This document shows, piece by piece, positions 1 to 11,084 of a DNA stretch of 64,000 bases; within the stretch, counting starts at the first letter, position 1, and each line of letters opens with the position of its first letter. Source of the DNA: Epiperipatus broadwayi (taxonomy: Eukaryota > Onychophora > Udeonychophora > Euonychophora > Peripatidae); assembly GCA_028023455.1 (NCBI GenBank), contig JAQFVV010000002.1, positions 32,745,725-32,809,724 of the forward strand, in the 5' to 3' direction. The position numbers and the translations under genes were made by a program. The notes below the pieces were generated by a model, which was given only the letters and a program-made list of their open reading frames with translations, was not told the origin of the DNA and did not search any database.

Positions 1-325
1 TTCGCTAATTTTAAAAGCGTACTGTATAGCCAATGAATTTACGAAAAATAATTTGATATTTGTAGAAATATTAACCCAAAAAAACCCCCAACAAATTAGT
101 GAAAATTTACATGCATGAAATACAAAATAAGGTCAATACAAAATATAAAAACATAAAATTATTGAAAATGTGCCATTAATGGTGATCACATAAAAATGTG
201 CCATTAATCGCGATCACATGCCCTACTTTTACATACATTGGCTAATTTTAAAAGCGTACCATATAGCCAATGAATTTACGAAAAATAATTTGATATTTGT
301 AGAAATATTAACCCAAAAATTATTG
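1..325. repeat. Partial 237-bp direct duplication next to the Merlin gene
   Basis: The block starting GCTAATTTTAAAAGCGTAC at position 4 recurs at 241 with few differences and continues to about 322, so the period is about 237 bp. Between them GTGCCATTAATGGTGATCAC and a near copy are themselves repeated. The block lies downstream of the minus-strand transposase, so it may be the 3' non-coding end of that transposon. The true transposon end may lie off the window. Confidence 0.75.
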
Positions 326-514
326 TTTGATAATTGAAGAAATATTAACAAAAATTGTTTGTACATTTAAAATAAAGATTTAATGCGAATATGGCATTAA
401 TGGTGACGTTACTTTTACATGCATTTGGATTACTTATTGTCTATATTCAATAATATAATTAATTCTAAAATTATAATTATTATAAAAAAAATTAAAATTA
501 CTTACAAATAGCGT

Positions 515-1399
515 TCACTGTGGAGGACTGAATTGGGATATATGTTCTAAAATTGCAGCGAAAGGATCAGCTTTGTACGACTGCCTCCACATAAACTCGC
601 TCAAATATGAGTCCAGGTGCTGACGTGCTTTCCCTCTGTGTTTTTTATTACGCCATTTGATCAAACCCCACAACCTTTCAACATTCTGTGTATGTACACC
701 AGTTGTGGGGTCTACGAAGTTGTATGTGTGATTAACACGATGGTGTTCGTATCCAGCCTCAGCTAACTCTTCGCTCTTGTATCCCTTCCAGCAATCGCTG
801 TAGATAGTCGAGCCTTCGTGTACATTTTGCAAAATTTCTTGCATGAGAGTAGACACACTTCTATCTCGAATGGCTACAATAAAGCATTCCTCAGTCTCTC
901 TGCACACGCCACCAAATAGCCATTGCTGTGGTAGGACTCTTCCGGCATTGTTCTTCCGTTTTGTGAAGAGGCTTTCATCAATCTCAACGATTGTGTTGGG
1001 ACCTCCGATTTTCCGCCTTTCATTTCTTAACAATCTCCAGGTACAAACTTCCCGGAGGTAGTTGTTCCAATCGATAACAGTTTTGTCCGAAATATTCAAT
1101 TCCTCCGCACAAAATGTTATCGATGTTAATTCTTTGGACCAACTATAGATGAAACGTATAGCGGTCACGAAAGTCATTTTGGAGCCAACAAACCACGTGC
1201 CTTTTCTAATTGCAATTTCTGACAGGCAATCCTTCAAGTTACACCACCATTGTTTCTTGGAATTGTGAATATACTTTTTCATTTCATGCCCATTTTGACA
1301 TAATTTCCTTTTGGGGAGAAGACCGCGGTCTTGTAAGAAGATGATCGCTTCTTCCTCCGTACTCGGTAAACTAAACAAGGTTCTTGGAGCTTCAGCCAT
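515..1399 (-). CDS. Merlin-type (IS1595/ISXO2-like) DDE transposase, 294 aa, open
   Basis: The product would cut and paste a Merlin-family DNA transposon in the nucleus. In the sequence: an N-terminal zinc-ribbon-like set C34, H38, C53, C58; a likely helix-turn-helix around residues 95-120 (ELNISDKTVIDW); then a DDE-type core with D141 in VEIDESLF, D202 in IYSDCWKGY and E241 in HTQNVERLWG. The HTQNVER signature and the following WRNKKHRG are typical of the IS1016/ISXO2-like superfamily. The length matches full Merlin transposases (roughly 270-300 aa). The frame is open from ATG at 1399 to the stop at 515 without damage, unlike every other transposon gene in the window, so this insertion is young. 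The start is the first in-frame ATG before the conserved LFSLP segment. The antisense ORF at 843-1061 is a shadow. Confidence 0.93.
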   Translation of the reverse strand: MAEAPRTLFSLPSTEEEAIIFLQDRGLLPKRKLCQNGHEMKKYIHNSKKQWWCNLKDCLSEIAIRKGTWFVGSKMTFVTAIRFIYSWSKELTSITFCAEELNISDKTVIDWNNYLREVCTWRLLRNERRKIGGPNTIVEIDESLFTKRKNNAGRVLPQQWLFGGVCRETEECFIVAIRDRSVSTLMQEILQNVHEGSTIYSDCWKGYKSEELAEAGYEHHRVNHTYNFVDPTTGVHTQNVERLWGLIKWRNKKHRGKARQHLDSYLSEFMWRQSYKADPFAAILEHISQFSPPQ

Positions 1400-1929
1400 A
1401 TCACAAAGTAAAATATCAAGGACGCAATGGAAGAGCTGAAAAAAATCACTGTGATCAAGTGGATAGCAAAATCACAATAGACAGAAAAATCAAAAAATTT
1501 CCCAAACCTCTCTCCGAATTTTAAATCTCGCGGTTAAAAAAAAAAAAATTGACTCTCTGATGGATTAATCACTCCAGTCACTTCGTTGCCATGACAACGT
1601 TGAAAGATCGTCGATGCCTACCGGAAGGGAAACCGGTGGGTCAAATACGTCATCAGGCAAATTATCCGTAAGTACCGAAAAAAATAATGAATAAACATTT
1701 TACTAAGTATATTATTTACTGACTTGTGAATAAATATACTATATAAAAACATTTCAATGGCTATAATGTAAAACAAAAAAATTATAATTGTTTCATCAGC
1801 AGCTACCATTTTGTTTCTTAAGTAGTAAAAGAATATTTCTTCATTTATGATTCGTTAAAATAAAGCACGAACAAATAAATTATTACAACATTCACTTAAA
1901 AATTTTTAAAAATCAACTTAACACAATGT
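1400..1929. other. Upstream flank of the Merlin gene, no gene seen
   Basis: Contains an A-run near 1535 and a short GC-richer stretch (1560-1660) with the small palindrome ACCGGAAGGGAAACCGGT. This may be transposon promoter or terminal sequence. A 63-codon ORF here has no family features and is not called. Confidence 0.4.
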
Positions 1930-2865
1930 AGTGAATAATATTTCTGTAATTTTCACTATACCACTCATTCAAGATAGGGACTGGTTTCTATCCACTTTTA
2001 ACACCTTGTGGAGGATGTAATATCAAAGATGTGAAAAAGAAGTAAAATCCCTGAGGTGCATAATTCATGCTGAACCAGACGTTAACAGATGGCCCAGATC
2101 ACAATCTCTCTTATACATATCTTTATCATTGTTAAGTGTGTGGGTGGCAAATTACTACCGTTTAATTGATGTCAAGCATGCTGCGCTCACAACTTTGACA
2201 CAAATCACTTAATGACAGGATAATAATAATTTTTTTAACTCATTCATTAGACTAGGAAATTATCCGATAATGAATGATATTTCTGTTGTGTAATTTTCAC
2301 TACTCCACTCTCATGCAAGTTAGGGACTAGTTTCTATCAGCTTTTAACACCCTTGTGGAGGGGTGTAATCATAAATAATGATTAAAGACATGAAAATCTC
2401 CAAGATCTACATTTTGTACTGAATCAGCACTCATCAGTTGCACAATCTCTTACACATATCTTTATATTTGTTCAGTATACGGATTAGATAGATAGATAGC
2501 AAATTATTACAGTTTAATTGATGTGTCAGATGTTCTGTCTCACAACTTTGACACAAATCACTTAATGACAGTATATTAATAATTTTTATTAGTCATTCAG
2601 TAGACTAGAAATTATCCAATACTGAATAATATTTCTGTAATGTATTTTTCATTATATCATTCTCATGCGAGCTAGGGATTGGTTTCTTTCTGCTTTTAAC
2701 ACTTTTTTTAGTCATATATTTATGATTTCATCCATCCACAAGGTGTTAAAAGTGGATAGAAACCAGTCCCTATCTTGCATGAGAGTGATGTAGTGAAAAT
2801 ATTATTCATTATTGGATAATCTCTAGTCTAATAAATGACTAATAACAATTATTAATAGGACTTCA
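1930..2865. mobile_element. Group D hammerhead-repeat cluster with inverted ends
   Basis: The segment around GGGACTGGTTTCTATCCAC plus TTTTAACACCTTGTGGAG occurs near 1977, 2325 and 2670 on one strand and inverted at 2737-2800. Two or three direct units of about 340 bp therefore face one opposite unit. Each unit holds a degenerate hammerhead remnant on the minus strand: near 2068-2100 the core is CUGUUAA, and near 2412-2440 CUGAUGA is intact with stem GUGCU/AGUAC but GAAA has become AAAA. Ends read ATTATCCAATA and its complement. A related dimer lies at 12155-12765. Confidence 0.7.
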
Positions 2866-2872
2866 ACTAAAT

Positions 2873-3245
2873 GGTCAACATGGGTAGGATGACAACCTTG
2901 GCACTATCGAGGACTTTGAACTTTCCATCATCAGATTTTCAATGAAATGGATGGTTGAAGAGTTGTGAGTTGGAGTAGTTTGAAGCCTGTCCATTAAAGT
3001 ATGAAAATTGGCTATCTTAATATAAAGCTGAATACTGATTGTATATATGTGTATGGAGATAGTAATCTGGACTAACTGATGATTGCTGGTTTAGCATGAA
3101 TATGTATATTGGTGATTATTTATCTTTTTCAACATGTGTATGATCAGGTGGGTCAGTAATATGAGATGGCATGGAAAGCTGAGGGTCGTGTGAACGTCTG
3201 AGTTCGAATCCCTTATATATTACAGGTGGGTGAAAGCCTGTACGG
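2873..3245 (+). mobile_element. Group A hammerhead/tRNA-like repeat, single copy
   Basis: Matches the other group A copies from GGTCAACATGGG through the ribozyme region to the tRNA-like tail. The hammerhead remnant (about 3072-3112) keeps CUGAUGA and a UGCU/AGCA stem, but GAAA has become GAAU. The tail at 3150-3215 has an exact B-box-like GAGTTCGAATCCC and an A-box-like GGGTCAGTAATATG. No coding potential. Confidence 0.75.
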
Positions 3246-4869
3246 TGTATTAATTTATATTAGAATGAACTTTTAAAAAGTCTTTCATGATAATATTTAT
3301 CATTTTGCAATGCTAATTATTTCAATATGAATAAAAACTATAATAATGTTCTTAGTAGAAAATGTACTTATTAGTTTATGATAATACCTTTTTCTGTTTT
3401 TTTTCTTCATAGCCGTGATGTTTTTGTTCTGTTCATTTTTTCATAATTTTACTTTATATTATTTATGTATTTATTTATACTGTTTATAATCATTTCTGTA
3501 CAATCTATAATTGAACTATAGTACACTGGACTTGTATATTAAATAAATAATTGAATTATTGTTGTTGGATTTAAGCATGTCATGGTTGTTGGAATACTTT
3601 TTTTTTTTAAAAAAATAAAGACCTAAAAGGAGAAAGCAGAGAGGTCCAGGTCCACAGGTTTGAATCGCTTAGCAGACTAGTATTGCTTTCAGTTAATCGG
3701 TTCTGGTTTTGGACTGTTAAAAGAATCGTTAAGTACATGAAATAAATGCCCATTGATTGAATTCTTTTATGTGCTACGTTTATAATTTTTCTTATTTCCA
3801 TATTTCTAAGAAATTATATTAATTATTGAGGGTACATTATTTTGTTTCTAATTATTTTCAGCTTTATATATACAAAAAAATCGCATCTATAAAATTGACC
3901 TGAACGTAAAATGATCATTACATTGCCTTCTAAACCTATTAAGCTTTTAATACCTGATTTTATATAATTCTTTCAGAATTTATCGCAGTACTTAGCTTTC
4001 GTTTCATGATCCATTTATTGTAGATACTCAGATTAATGTTATAAGTTCCGTTTCCTAAATTGACTCTTACATGGTTATTAAAAGGTCTTTCTTTTACTTC
4101 TGTTCAACATTAAATGCTCTCATGAAAAGCAATAAGCCTTAATAGCTCTCAATTTTTCTGACTAAGAATGGTTTATACACCACCACCACCCTTTTACTGC
4201 TGTTCAAATGATTAGAATTATTAATAAGGTCATTGAAAAACTAAAAATTACAATGAAAACATTTTTAATTTGGGTTCTGCTTTATAAAATATTAATGTTT
4301 TTTTTCTTCTTTCTATGAAGTGATATAAGTACACCAATTATCATCCTGAAGGTAAAATTTTAAAGACGGAAGTAAATCTCAACTTTAAATAGACGAAGTT
4401 CAACTATCCATCTTTAAATATATATTAATTAAACATTGTATTGTGACGAATTATGGCTTTTATTGAAGTTCACAATTTGATGGAGAATAGGATGATTTGT
4501 AAATGTAAGGGTTAATTAGAATGATCAATAAGTCATGCTTAAAGTTTGAAAAACTGATGATGACTAAGTATTATATATCTCATATCTCTTGTTCTCCTTT
4601 TTTAGGTATTTCATCATCAATAAAAAAAATCAAATAGCTTTTATTGCTCTGGAGTTTATAATAATTTTGGGTGCTGAAAATGCCTGAACCAGAATTGATT
4701 CAAGAACCTTTTGCTCAAGAATCTGCTACTATACCACTGCACTAAGCTATATAACCAGATTAAGTTTATCATCTGCCTGTATTCGAACCTAGATCATAGG
4801 CATGACTGAATCCTCCATTCTATACTAACAATAGATAGTCAGTAAAGCCGACTTCAATCTTTTCTCTTC
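3246..4869. other. AT-rich stretch, no gene recognised
   Basis: A 64-codon ORF at 3607-3801 (minus) has no recognisable feature. Near 4780-4800 GTATTCGAACCTAG resembles a tRNA B box but has no A box in the right order. Otherwise unremarkable. Confidence 0.4.
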
Positions 4870-5775
4870 CTTTTTGTTTGTATTATGTATTCTTTATCTT
4901 TCTGTATATGTTTTATGCATTCTTTATCTTTCTGTATTTGTTTTGTGCATTCTTTATTTTTTTATGCATTCTTTATCTTTCTGTATTTGTTTTATGCATT
5001 CTTTATTTTTCTGTATGTGTTTTATGCATGCTTTATTTTTCTGTATGTTTTGTTTTATGCATTCTTTTATCTTTCTGTATTTGTTTTGTGCATTCTTTAT
5101 TTTTTTGTATTTGTTTTATGCATTCTTTATCTTTCTGTATTTGTTTTATGCATTCTTTATCTTTCTGTATTTGTTTTATGCATTCTTTATTTTTCTGTAT
5201 GTGTTTTATGCATGCTTTATTTTTCTGTATGTTTTGTTTTATGCATTCTTTTATCTTTCTGTATTTGTTTTGTTTTACACATTCTTTACCTTTTTATATT
5301 GATTTTGTTTTATGCATTCTTTATCTTTCTATATTTGTTTTATGCATTCTTTATCTTTCTGTATTTGTTTTATGCATTCTTTATTTTTCTGTATGTGTTT
5401 TATGCATGCTTTATTTTTCTGTATGTTTTGTTTTATGCATTCTTTTATCTTTCTGTATTTGTTTTACACATTCTTTACCCTTTTATATTGATTTTGTTTT
5501 ATGCATTCTTTATCTTTCTATATTTGTTTTATGCATTCTTTATTTTTCTGTATTTGTTTTGTTTTATGCATTCTTTTATCTTTCTGTATTTGTTTTGTTG
5601 TACATATTCTTTATCTTTTTGTATTGGTTTTGTTTTATGCATACTTTATCTTTCTGCATTTGTTTTGTTTATGCATTCTTTATCTTTCTGTATTTGTTTT
5701 ATGCATTTTTTGTCTTTATGTATTTGTTTTGTTTTATACATTCTTTATCTTTTTGTATTTGTTCTATTGATTTTC
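4870..5775. repeat. 30-bp minisatellite, about 30 units
   Basis: Tandem units of about 30 bp, built from TTATCTTTCTGTATTTG, TTTTATGCATTC and variants. Higher-order blocks are visible: groups containing TGTATGTGTTTTATGCATGC recur about every 190-240 bp. Because the unit is a multiple of three and lacks stops, long ORFs open in three plus-strand frames, giving MHSLSFCICF-like decapeptides. These are not genes. Confidence 0.95.
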
Positions 5776-6089
5776 TTCTAGAATAAAAATGTTCTGGATT
5801 TACAAAGGTCTACTAATCGATGAGTTTAAATATAAAGGTTAAAGAAAATTGTAAGATCTGCAACTGTAGATGTCGCAGTAAGAAAAGGCTATATCATATT
5901 ATTATCACATTTTTTTATTCTTTGATCAGAGCATCAATATTTATGTTATCAACACCAACTTACCTACAAATTAATAATTTACTTGGGAAGTCTTCAACTA
6001 CATATAAATATATTTGAAGCTTAACCTAAATGAGTATGTTTGCTTTATAATTACTATGTATTTTGAAAAAACATATCCAAAATTTCTAA

Positions 6090-6800
6090 TGTTAGCAAGA
6101 ATAACATCTTTTTAATAGTATAATGATCTGGATATCTTCCAATTTTCAGTCACCATTCTTTTCTATTCATCCATAAAATCCTGAAAATGTCTGTCTCTAA
6201 TTTTTTTATCTATTCCTTTTTTCAACTTCTTTTTGGTCACCCTTTTCTTTTCCTGGTAGTCTTCAGTTGAATATTAATTTATAATCTAACCTAAGACATT
6301 CTCAGAACAGATTCATGTCATCCCTAGCTGTCCTGTTCTGATGTTATTTACTTTAGTGAGTTTAATATTCGTTGTTTTTCAAATTATTTTTTTGCTTATG
6401 CATTCTCTTCTTGATTTTTTTGCATATTTTCAATAATAACAACCTTTTCTAGCTATTAGTTTTTTTTCTATTTCTTTCCTTCAAATGCCAAACCTCACTT
6501 CCATATGCAATGATACTTTTCACTATTGTCTCAAATTTTCGTTTATTGGCTTGGTATATTCTGATCCCATAATATCCTATTTAACATTGTTATAGGTTTT
6601 TTAGTCAATGCATTTCTTTCTCTTGTTGTTTCATGATTTCTCTTTGTGTTATATGCATGTTATACGCTAACATTTTCTAATCCATTGTTCACCTGCTGAA
6701 TACACATATTTTTTTGTTGTTTTGCTATATTTATTTCCATGCACCATTTTCTATATTCTTCTATTAATTTTCTAGCCATATAGCTTAAATCATCATCATC
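6090..6800 (-). pseudogene. Dead non-LTR retrotransposon, post-RT region
   Basis: On the minus strand broken frames read AYGSEVWHLKERNRKK, the YGSE.W block that follows the RT fingers/palm in many animal LINEs, then pieces of the downstream segment (KIRDRHFQDFMDE, KRKKTKK). There are many stops and frameshifts. No open frame over 70 codons remains. It is too damaged to assign a clade. It lies next to the minisatellite, with no recognisable 3' end. Confidence 0.55.
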
Positions 6801-7850
6801 GTAATCCAAAACTGATTAAATAGTAAGAATAGTGTTATAGAAATAAAATATAGATGCTGGGTAGATATTTATAATAGATTGATGAAGAGCCATCTGGATC
6901 ACCATTAATTAGCTCAGAGACAAGTGATTAATTAATTATCATTATATTAGTGTGTGTTCTGCAATTTAATATCTGTACTACAAACTCTCAATTATAATTT
7001 AGCATATATTCATAATTACATTAATATTACTACTAGAGTGTGCAGTTCATGGCTTCGCTATTGTTTCTCTAGTTCTTGCTTACAGGACAGATGATTGTTC
7101 GGCATGTTGTCTTTCCAGTCTGGAGCGTTACTTCATTTCGGTGACCTTGATTCCTATATGACAGTGACTTAACTGCTATATACTTCTTGTCTCTTGTAGA
7201 CCCTGTTGTCTCTTTTCAGTACTTGACTCTTATTCATTCCTGGTCCACTTCTGCTGACATCTTGATAGCTGCTGCAAAGGTTGAACACTTCCTGAAAGTC
7301 AGAACATATATGTGTTCAACACACAGATTTAATATATGTGTTATCTTATTCCCTTTTCAGTGTTGGAGATGGATTTGTATAATCTTTCTGTTGTGATGCC
7401 TTGTATGGTGGGTGATTGTCCAATGCCAGCATCCTTTCATCCAATTTGAATCTTCTTCTGATCCTCTTACGTGATGATTAGTTAATAGTTAGAGCCATAT
7501 TATACATTCTGTAGTGTATACTGATGTGTTTTACTACCAGCGATAGGTCTTTGTGCTGTCATATCTTTCATTGAGAAGTATTTATAATCTTTGTATGAAT
7601 TAAGAAGACAAGTCGATTTTTATGAAAACAGTCCCTTATTATTTCTTTACATTACTGATTACATTCCATTGCAGCTACTGGTTTTTCTTATGGCTAAATT
7701 CATTAATCTTTCTTTTCTGTCTTATTCAAACTTTATTAGTATAATAGTAAAATCCTACCCATGTACAACACAACTCAGATAAAAATGTAGACCGGATTGC
7801 TGTTTTTGAAATAATTTATGTATATGTGTAATATTCATAAGCTTTTTAAA
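6801..7850. other. Unassigned AT-rich DNA
   Basis: The part from 7030 to 7560 is less AT-biased (for example CTTTCCAGTCTGGAGCG), but ORFs of 63-69 codons there show no domain, splice context or codon pattern I can support. It could be an old repeat. Confidence 0.35.
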
Positions 7851-7854
7851 TCTA

Positions 7855-8350
7855 GGGGATTTGAACACTGACTTTCAAGTGCCCTCCATCTGTCCACACT
7901 ATCTCATGCCACTGCTACACTTGACCCCACACATGTAGAAAAGTTAAATAATTACCAATATACATATTTCATGCCAAACCAGCACTCATCAGTTGGTCCA
8001 GATTATCATCTGCCATACATATGTATATAAGCAGAGCTCAATTTATATTAAGATAGCAAATGTTCATGCTTCACTGGACAGAATTCTATCTACTCCAACT
8101 CTTCGGTCATTCATGCCATTGAAAATCTGACAATAGAAAGCCCAAATCCCATGCTGATGCTAATATTATTGTTATGCCCATGTTAACCTCAAGTCGCTCT
8201 AACCCCTCATGTATATGACCATATCCATTTAAATACATAGAAGAGGGATGGTCAGGATACAGGCTTAATGTGTAATATTTGAAATACAGGTGTTCTTTAT
8301 ATACCTGGAGTTTAATTGTAAATATAGGGGATTTGAACAAAGACTTTCAA
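7855..8350 (-). mobile_element. Group A repeat, minus-strand arm of an inverted/tandem cluster
   Basis: Read on the minus strand: a tRNA-like box from an upstream unit (GTTCAAATCCCC near 8330-8340), a linker, GGTTAACATGGGC, the body, a complete hammerhead (7954-7999), then another tRNA-like tail ending at GGGGATTTGAAC (7856-7867). The order tRNA-like, body, ribozyme, tRNA-like is what a piece of tandem array gives. It faces the plus-strand tandem pair at 8395-9240. Confidence 0.8.
7954..7999 (-). ncRNA. Hammerhead ribozyme, group A, all core bases intact
   Basis: Hand fold on the minus strand. Stem I ACCAA/UUGGU, 5 bp. CUGAUGA (7992-7986). Stem II GUGCU/GGCAU, 5 bp including two G-U pairs, with loop GGUUU. 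GAAA (7970-7967). Stem III AUAU/GUAU, 4 bp with no loop. Triplet AUA, with predicted cleavage between 7959 and 7958. Every invariant position of the hammerhead family is present. A stem III without a loop cannot easily close in one molecule, so cleavage as a dimer is likely, as published for small Penelope-linked hammerheads. Folded by eye only. Confidence 0.82.
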
Positions 8351-8604
8351 GCACCCTTTCATCCATCCACATTATCTCATACCACTGATATATGAGGGAT
8401 CAAAGTGACTTGAGGTCAACATGGACATAATAATATTGGCATCAGCATGAGATTTGGGTTTTCCATCATCAGATTTTCAATGGTATGAATGGCTGAAGAG
8501 TTGTAGGTTGGAATAGATTGAAACCTGTCCATTAAAGTGTGAGGATTTGCTATCTTAATATAAACTGAGCACTGATTATATATATATGGGAGATAATAAT
8601 CTGG

Positions 8605-8648
8605 ACCAACTAATGAGTGCTGTTTCAGCACAAATTACGTTTATTGGT
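8605..8648 (+). ncRNA. Hammerhead remnant, group A, mutated core
   Basis: Same layout as the intact copies, but the core is CUAAUGA and GAAA has become CAAA or is shifted. Stem I ACCAA with UUGGU is kept. Probably inactive. Confidence 0.65.
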
Positions 8649-9033
8649 GATTACTTATCTTTTCTACATGTGTGTGGTCATGTGTATCAGTAGTATTAGA
8701 TAGTGTTGATAGATGAAGGGTGCTTGAAAGTCTGTTCAAATACACTATATTTACAATTAAGCTCCAGATATATGAAGAATGACTATATTGTAAGTATTAC
8801 ACATTGAGACTGCATCCTGCCCATCCTTCTATGTATTGTGACTTGAAGTCAACATGGGCATAACAATAATATTGGCATCAGCATGGGATTTGGACTTTCC
8901 ATCTTCAGATTTTCGCTGGTATGGATGGTTGAAGAGATTGGAGTAGATTGAAGCCTGTCCATTAAAGTATGAAGATTTGCTATCTTAATATAAAGCAAGT
9001 ACTGATATATATGTATGTTAGATGATGATCTGG

Positions 9034-9077
9034 ACCAACTGATGAGTGCTGGTTCATCACGAAATACGTCTACAGGT
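9034..9077 (+). ncRNA. Hammerhead ribozyme, group A, decayed stem III
   Basis: ACCAA, CUGAUGA (9039-9045), GUGCU GGUUC AUCAC (one mismatch in stem II) and GAAA (9061-9064) are intact. The stem III/cleavage side has changed from UACGUAUAUUGGU to a version with three substitutions, so pairing and cleavage are doubtful. Confidence 0.7.
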
Positions 9078-9240
9078 GATTATTTATGTTTTCTACATGT
9101 GTGTGGTCATGTGTATCAGTGGTATGAGATAGGGTTGATAGTTGAAGGGTGTTTGAAAGTCTGTCTTCAAATCCCCTATATTTACAATTAAGCTCCAGGT
9201 ATATGAAGAATGCTTGCATTTCAAATATAAGCTTTTTAAA

Positions 9241-9884
9241 TAAAAGGAAAAAAATATGACTACCATTCTAAAGCATAGACTTGGGAATATTCTGAAACAC
9301 ATAGTAAATTATAATCCGTGTAATCGTTTTATTTTAACAAAACTAAAATAAAAATCATTTAATATTTTATGCCTAAATAATTACAGGATATGAAATTACG
9401 TCCATTATATTCAGGAGGAAAAGTAAAAATAGTAAATAGTTAAGGAAGGTCAAAGTTTTAATTCGAATGTATAATTTGATATGCATGGTGGTTTTAATTG
9501 TTGTTTTTTTAAAAAAAATCACGATTTTCTTTTGTTCTTATTCAGTTACTTAACCTACATTTTAAGCTGTGATTTTGTGTGTGTGTGTGCGTGGGTGGCG
9601 GTGGAAAATGCACTGCGAGTTAGATAGCTCAAACCCACAATGTAATTATTTTTAATGATCAGATTAATATAGAGATATAACTGATAGCCACGCAATCTTT
9701 TGTAAAAATAATACATTATGAAGAGAAGAATCTTCAGAAATAAACTCTAGACTTTAAATAATGTTTATTAAAATCCATAGAAACTTTCATATCTAAACTT
9801 TATGTAATAATATATATTCTGATATATATATACAGAGACTTCACCAAACGAAGTATGAAGAGATGCATATTAGGCAAACGAAAT
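9241..9884. other. AT-rich DNA with short GT run
   Basis: A GTGTGTGTGTGCGTGGGTGG tract sits near 9575-9595 and a TA-rich tract near 9815-9830. No gene seen. Confidence 0.4.
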
Positions 9885-10525
9885 ACGTGGGAGAGAAAGC
9901 AAACGGGTGTTATTGATATCATTGAAAAAAAAAATTAAGAGACTGAAGTGGAGTTGGGCTAGACATATTGCTACAAGACATGATAATGATAGTTAAAATC
10001 TTAAACTGGATTCTAAGAGATCTTAAAAAGATCTAGAAAACGACCACATGTGAGATGAATGGATGAAATATGTGGGTGAGAAAACAAACGGGTGTTATTG
10101 ACATTATTGAAAAAAATTAAGAGACTGAAGTGGAGTTGGGTTAGACATATTGCTACAGGACATGATAATAAATGGATAGTTGAAATATTAAACTGGATTC
10201 CAAAAAGACCTAGAAAACGACCACATGTGAATTGAATGGATGAAATATGTGGGTGAGAAAGCAAATGGGTGTTATTGACATTATTGAAAAAAATTAAGAA
10301 ACTGAAGTGGAGTTGGGTTAGACATATTGCTACAAGACATGATAATAAATGGATAGTTGAAATCTTAAACTGGAGTCCAAGAGATCTTAAAAAGACCTAG
10401 AAAACGACCGCATGTGAGATGAATGGATGAAATAAGGTGATGTGGATAAGAGAGGCTAGAGATCAGGAAAGATTGATTGAAATTTGGAGAGACTATCCGG
10501 CAGTGGATAAGTATTGGTTAAAAAT
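9885..10525 (+). pseudogene. RTE-like LINE C-terminus, tandemly triplicated
   Basis: Three direct copies of about 180 bp (starts near 9885, 10066 and 10246). Translated in pieces they read IKRLKWSWVRHIATRHDN, KWIVEILNWIPRDLKRP, RKRPHVRWMDE. This is the WVGH(I/V)AR...W.....W.PR...R.RGRP..RW.DEI block found at the C-terminus of RTE-like and related animal LINEs. Only the last copy runs on to the terminal segment (REARDQERLIEIW, near 10450-10500). Stops interrupt every copy. The triplication is local and is not a feature of the intact protein. Confidence 0.75.
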
Positions 10526-11080
10526 GATATTTTAAACCAGATTAAAAGAAGTGAAAGAACCATAAGTAAAAAATATTAAAATTAGTTCTCCTTCATTTTA
10601 TTCCAGAACTCTCTATCATAAGTCTGGGCAACTAATGCATTTTAAATGTTAGGATTTTTATATCATCCTGTGGGGCGGGTATATGAGAAGAAATGCTAAT
10701 TGATGGATTAGAACAGATCAATTTATTGATTAAATGCTTCAGTTTCAGTTAATCATCTATTAATACATCTTTAAAAGAATCTATCATAAATGTGGCACTT
10801 TACATAATTATCAGAATTTTCATTTAGCTATAAGTTAATCATGGAGTATATTAAAATCAAAAAAATAACTTAGGTAATAATAAAGGAGGAAGATTGAATA
10901 CTACTGGAGTTTAATAGGAACACTTATTAAATGTACTTGGAAAAGACTCAGTTTGAAATGAGATTAGAAAATTAAACATATTGGATATATTTGGATATTC
11001 TATAGACATCCAATATAAAGACTTTAGAAAAGATTCATGGATGCTTTGAAAATGTCAAGATAATAAAACCTATCAATGTG
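10526..11080. other. AT-rich DNA, no gene seen
   Basis: No repeats shared with the rest of the window and no domain recognised. Confidence 0.35.
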
Positions 11081-11084
11081 TTCT

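Larger units (their letters stand above)
8395..9240 (+). mobile_element. Group A tandem pair, two units about 429 bp apart
   Basis: Two direct units, 8395-8827 and 8828-9240. Each has GACTTGAGGTCAACATGG, the body, a hammerhead region and a tRNA-like tail (TGTATCAGTGGTATGAGATA as an A-box-like segment, then GTTCAAATCCCC or a variant). The ribozyme cores start at 8610 and 9039, so the unit is about 429 nt. The first core is mutated (CUAAUGA). An 80-bp inverted scrap of the tail at 8315-8395 joins this to the minus arm. Confidence 0.8.

Noticed and set aside
843-1061. 72-codon plus-strand ORF
   Set aside because: Antisense shadow of the transposase gene.
2921-2945. CUGAUGAUGGAAAG on the minus strand, also in other group A copies (for example near 8465 and 61205), as a second hammerhead
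   Set aside because: CUGAUGA is followed almost at once by GGAAAG, leaving no room for stem II, so it is not a hammerhead core.
4874-5786. ORFs of 142-302 codons on the plus strand
   Set aside because: All come from the 30-bp minisatellite, whose unit length is a multiple of three and lacks stops. The peptide is a translated repeat with no gene context.
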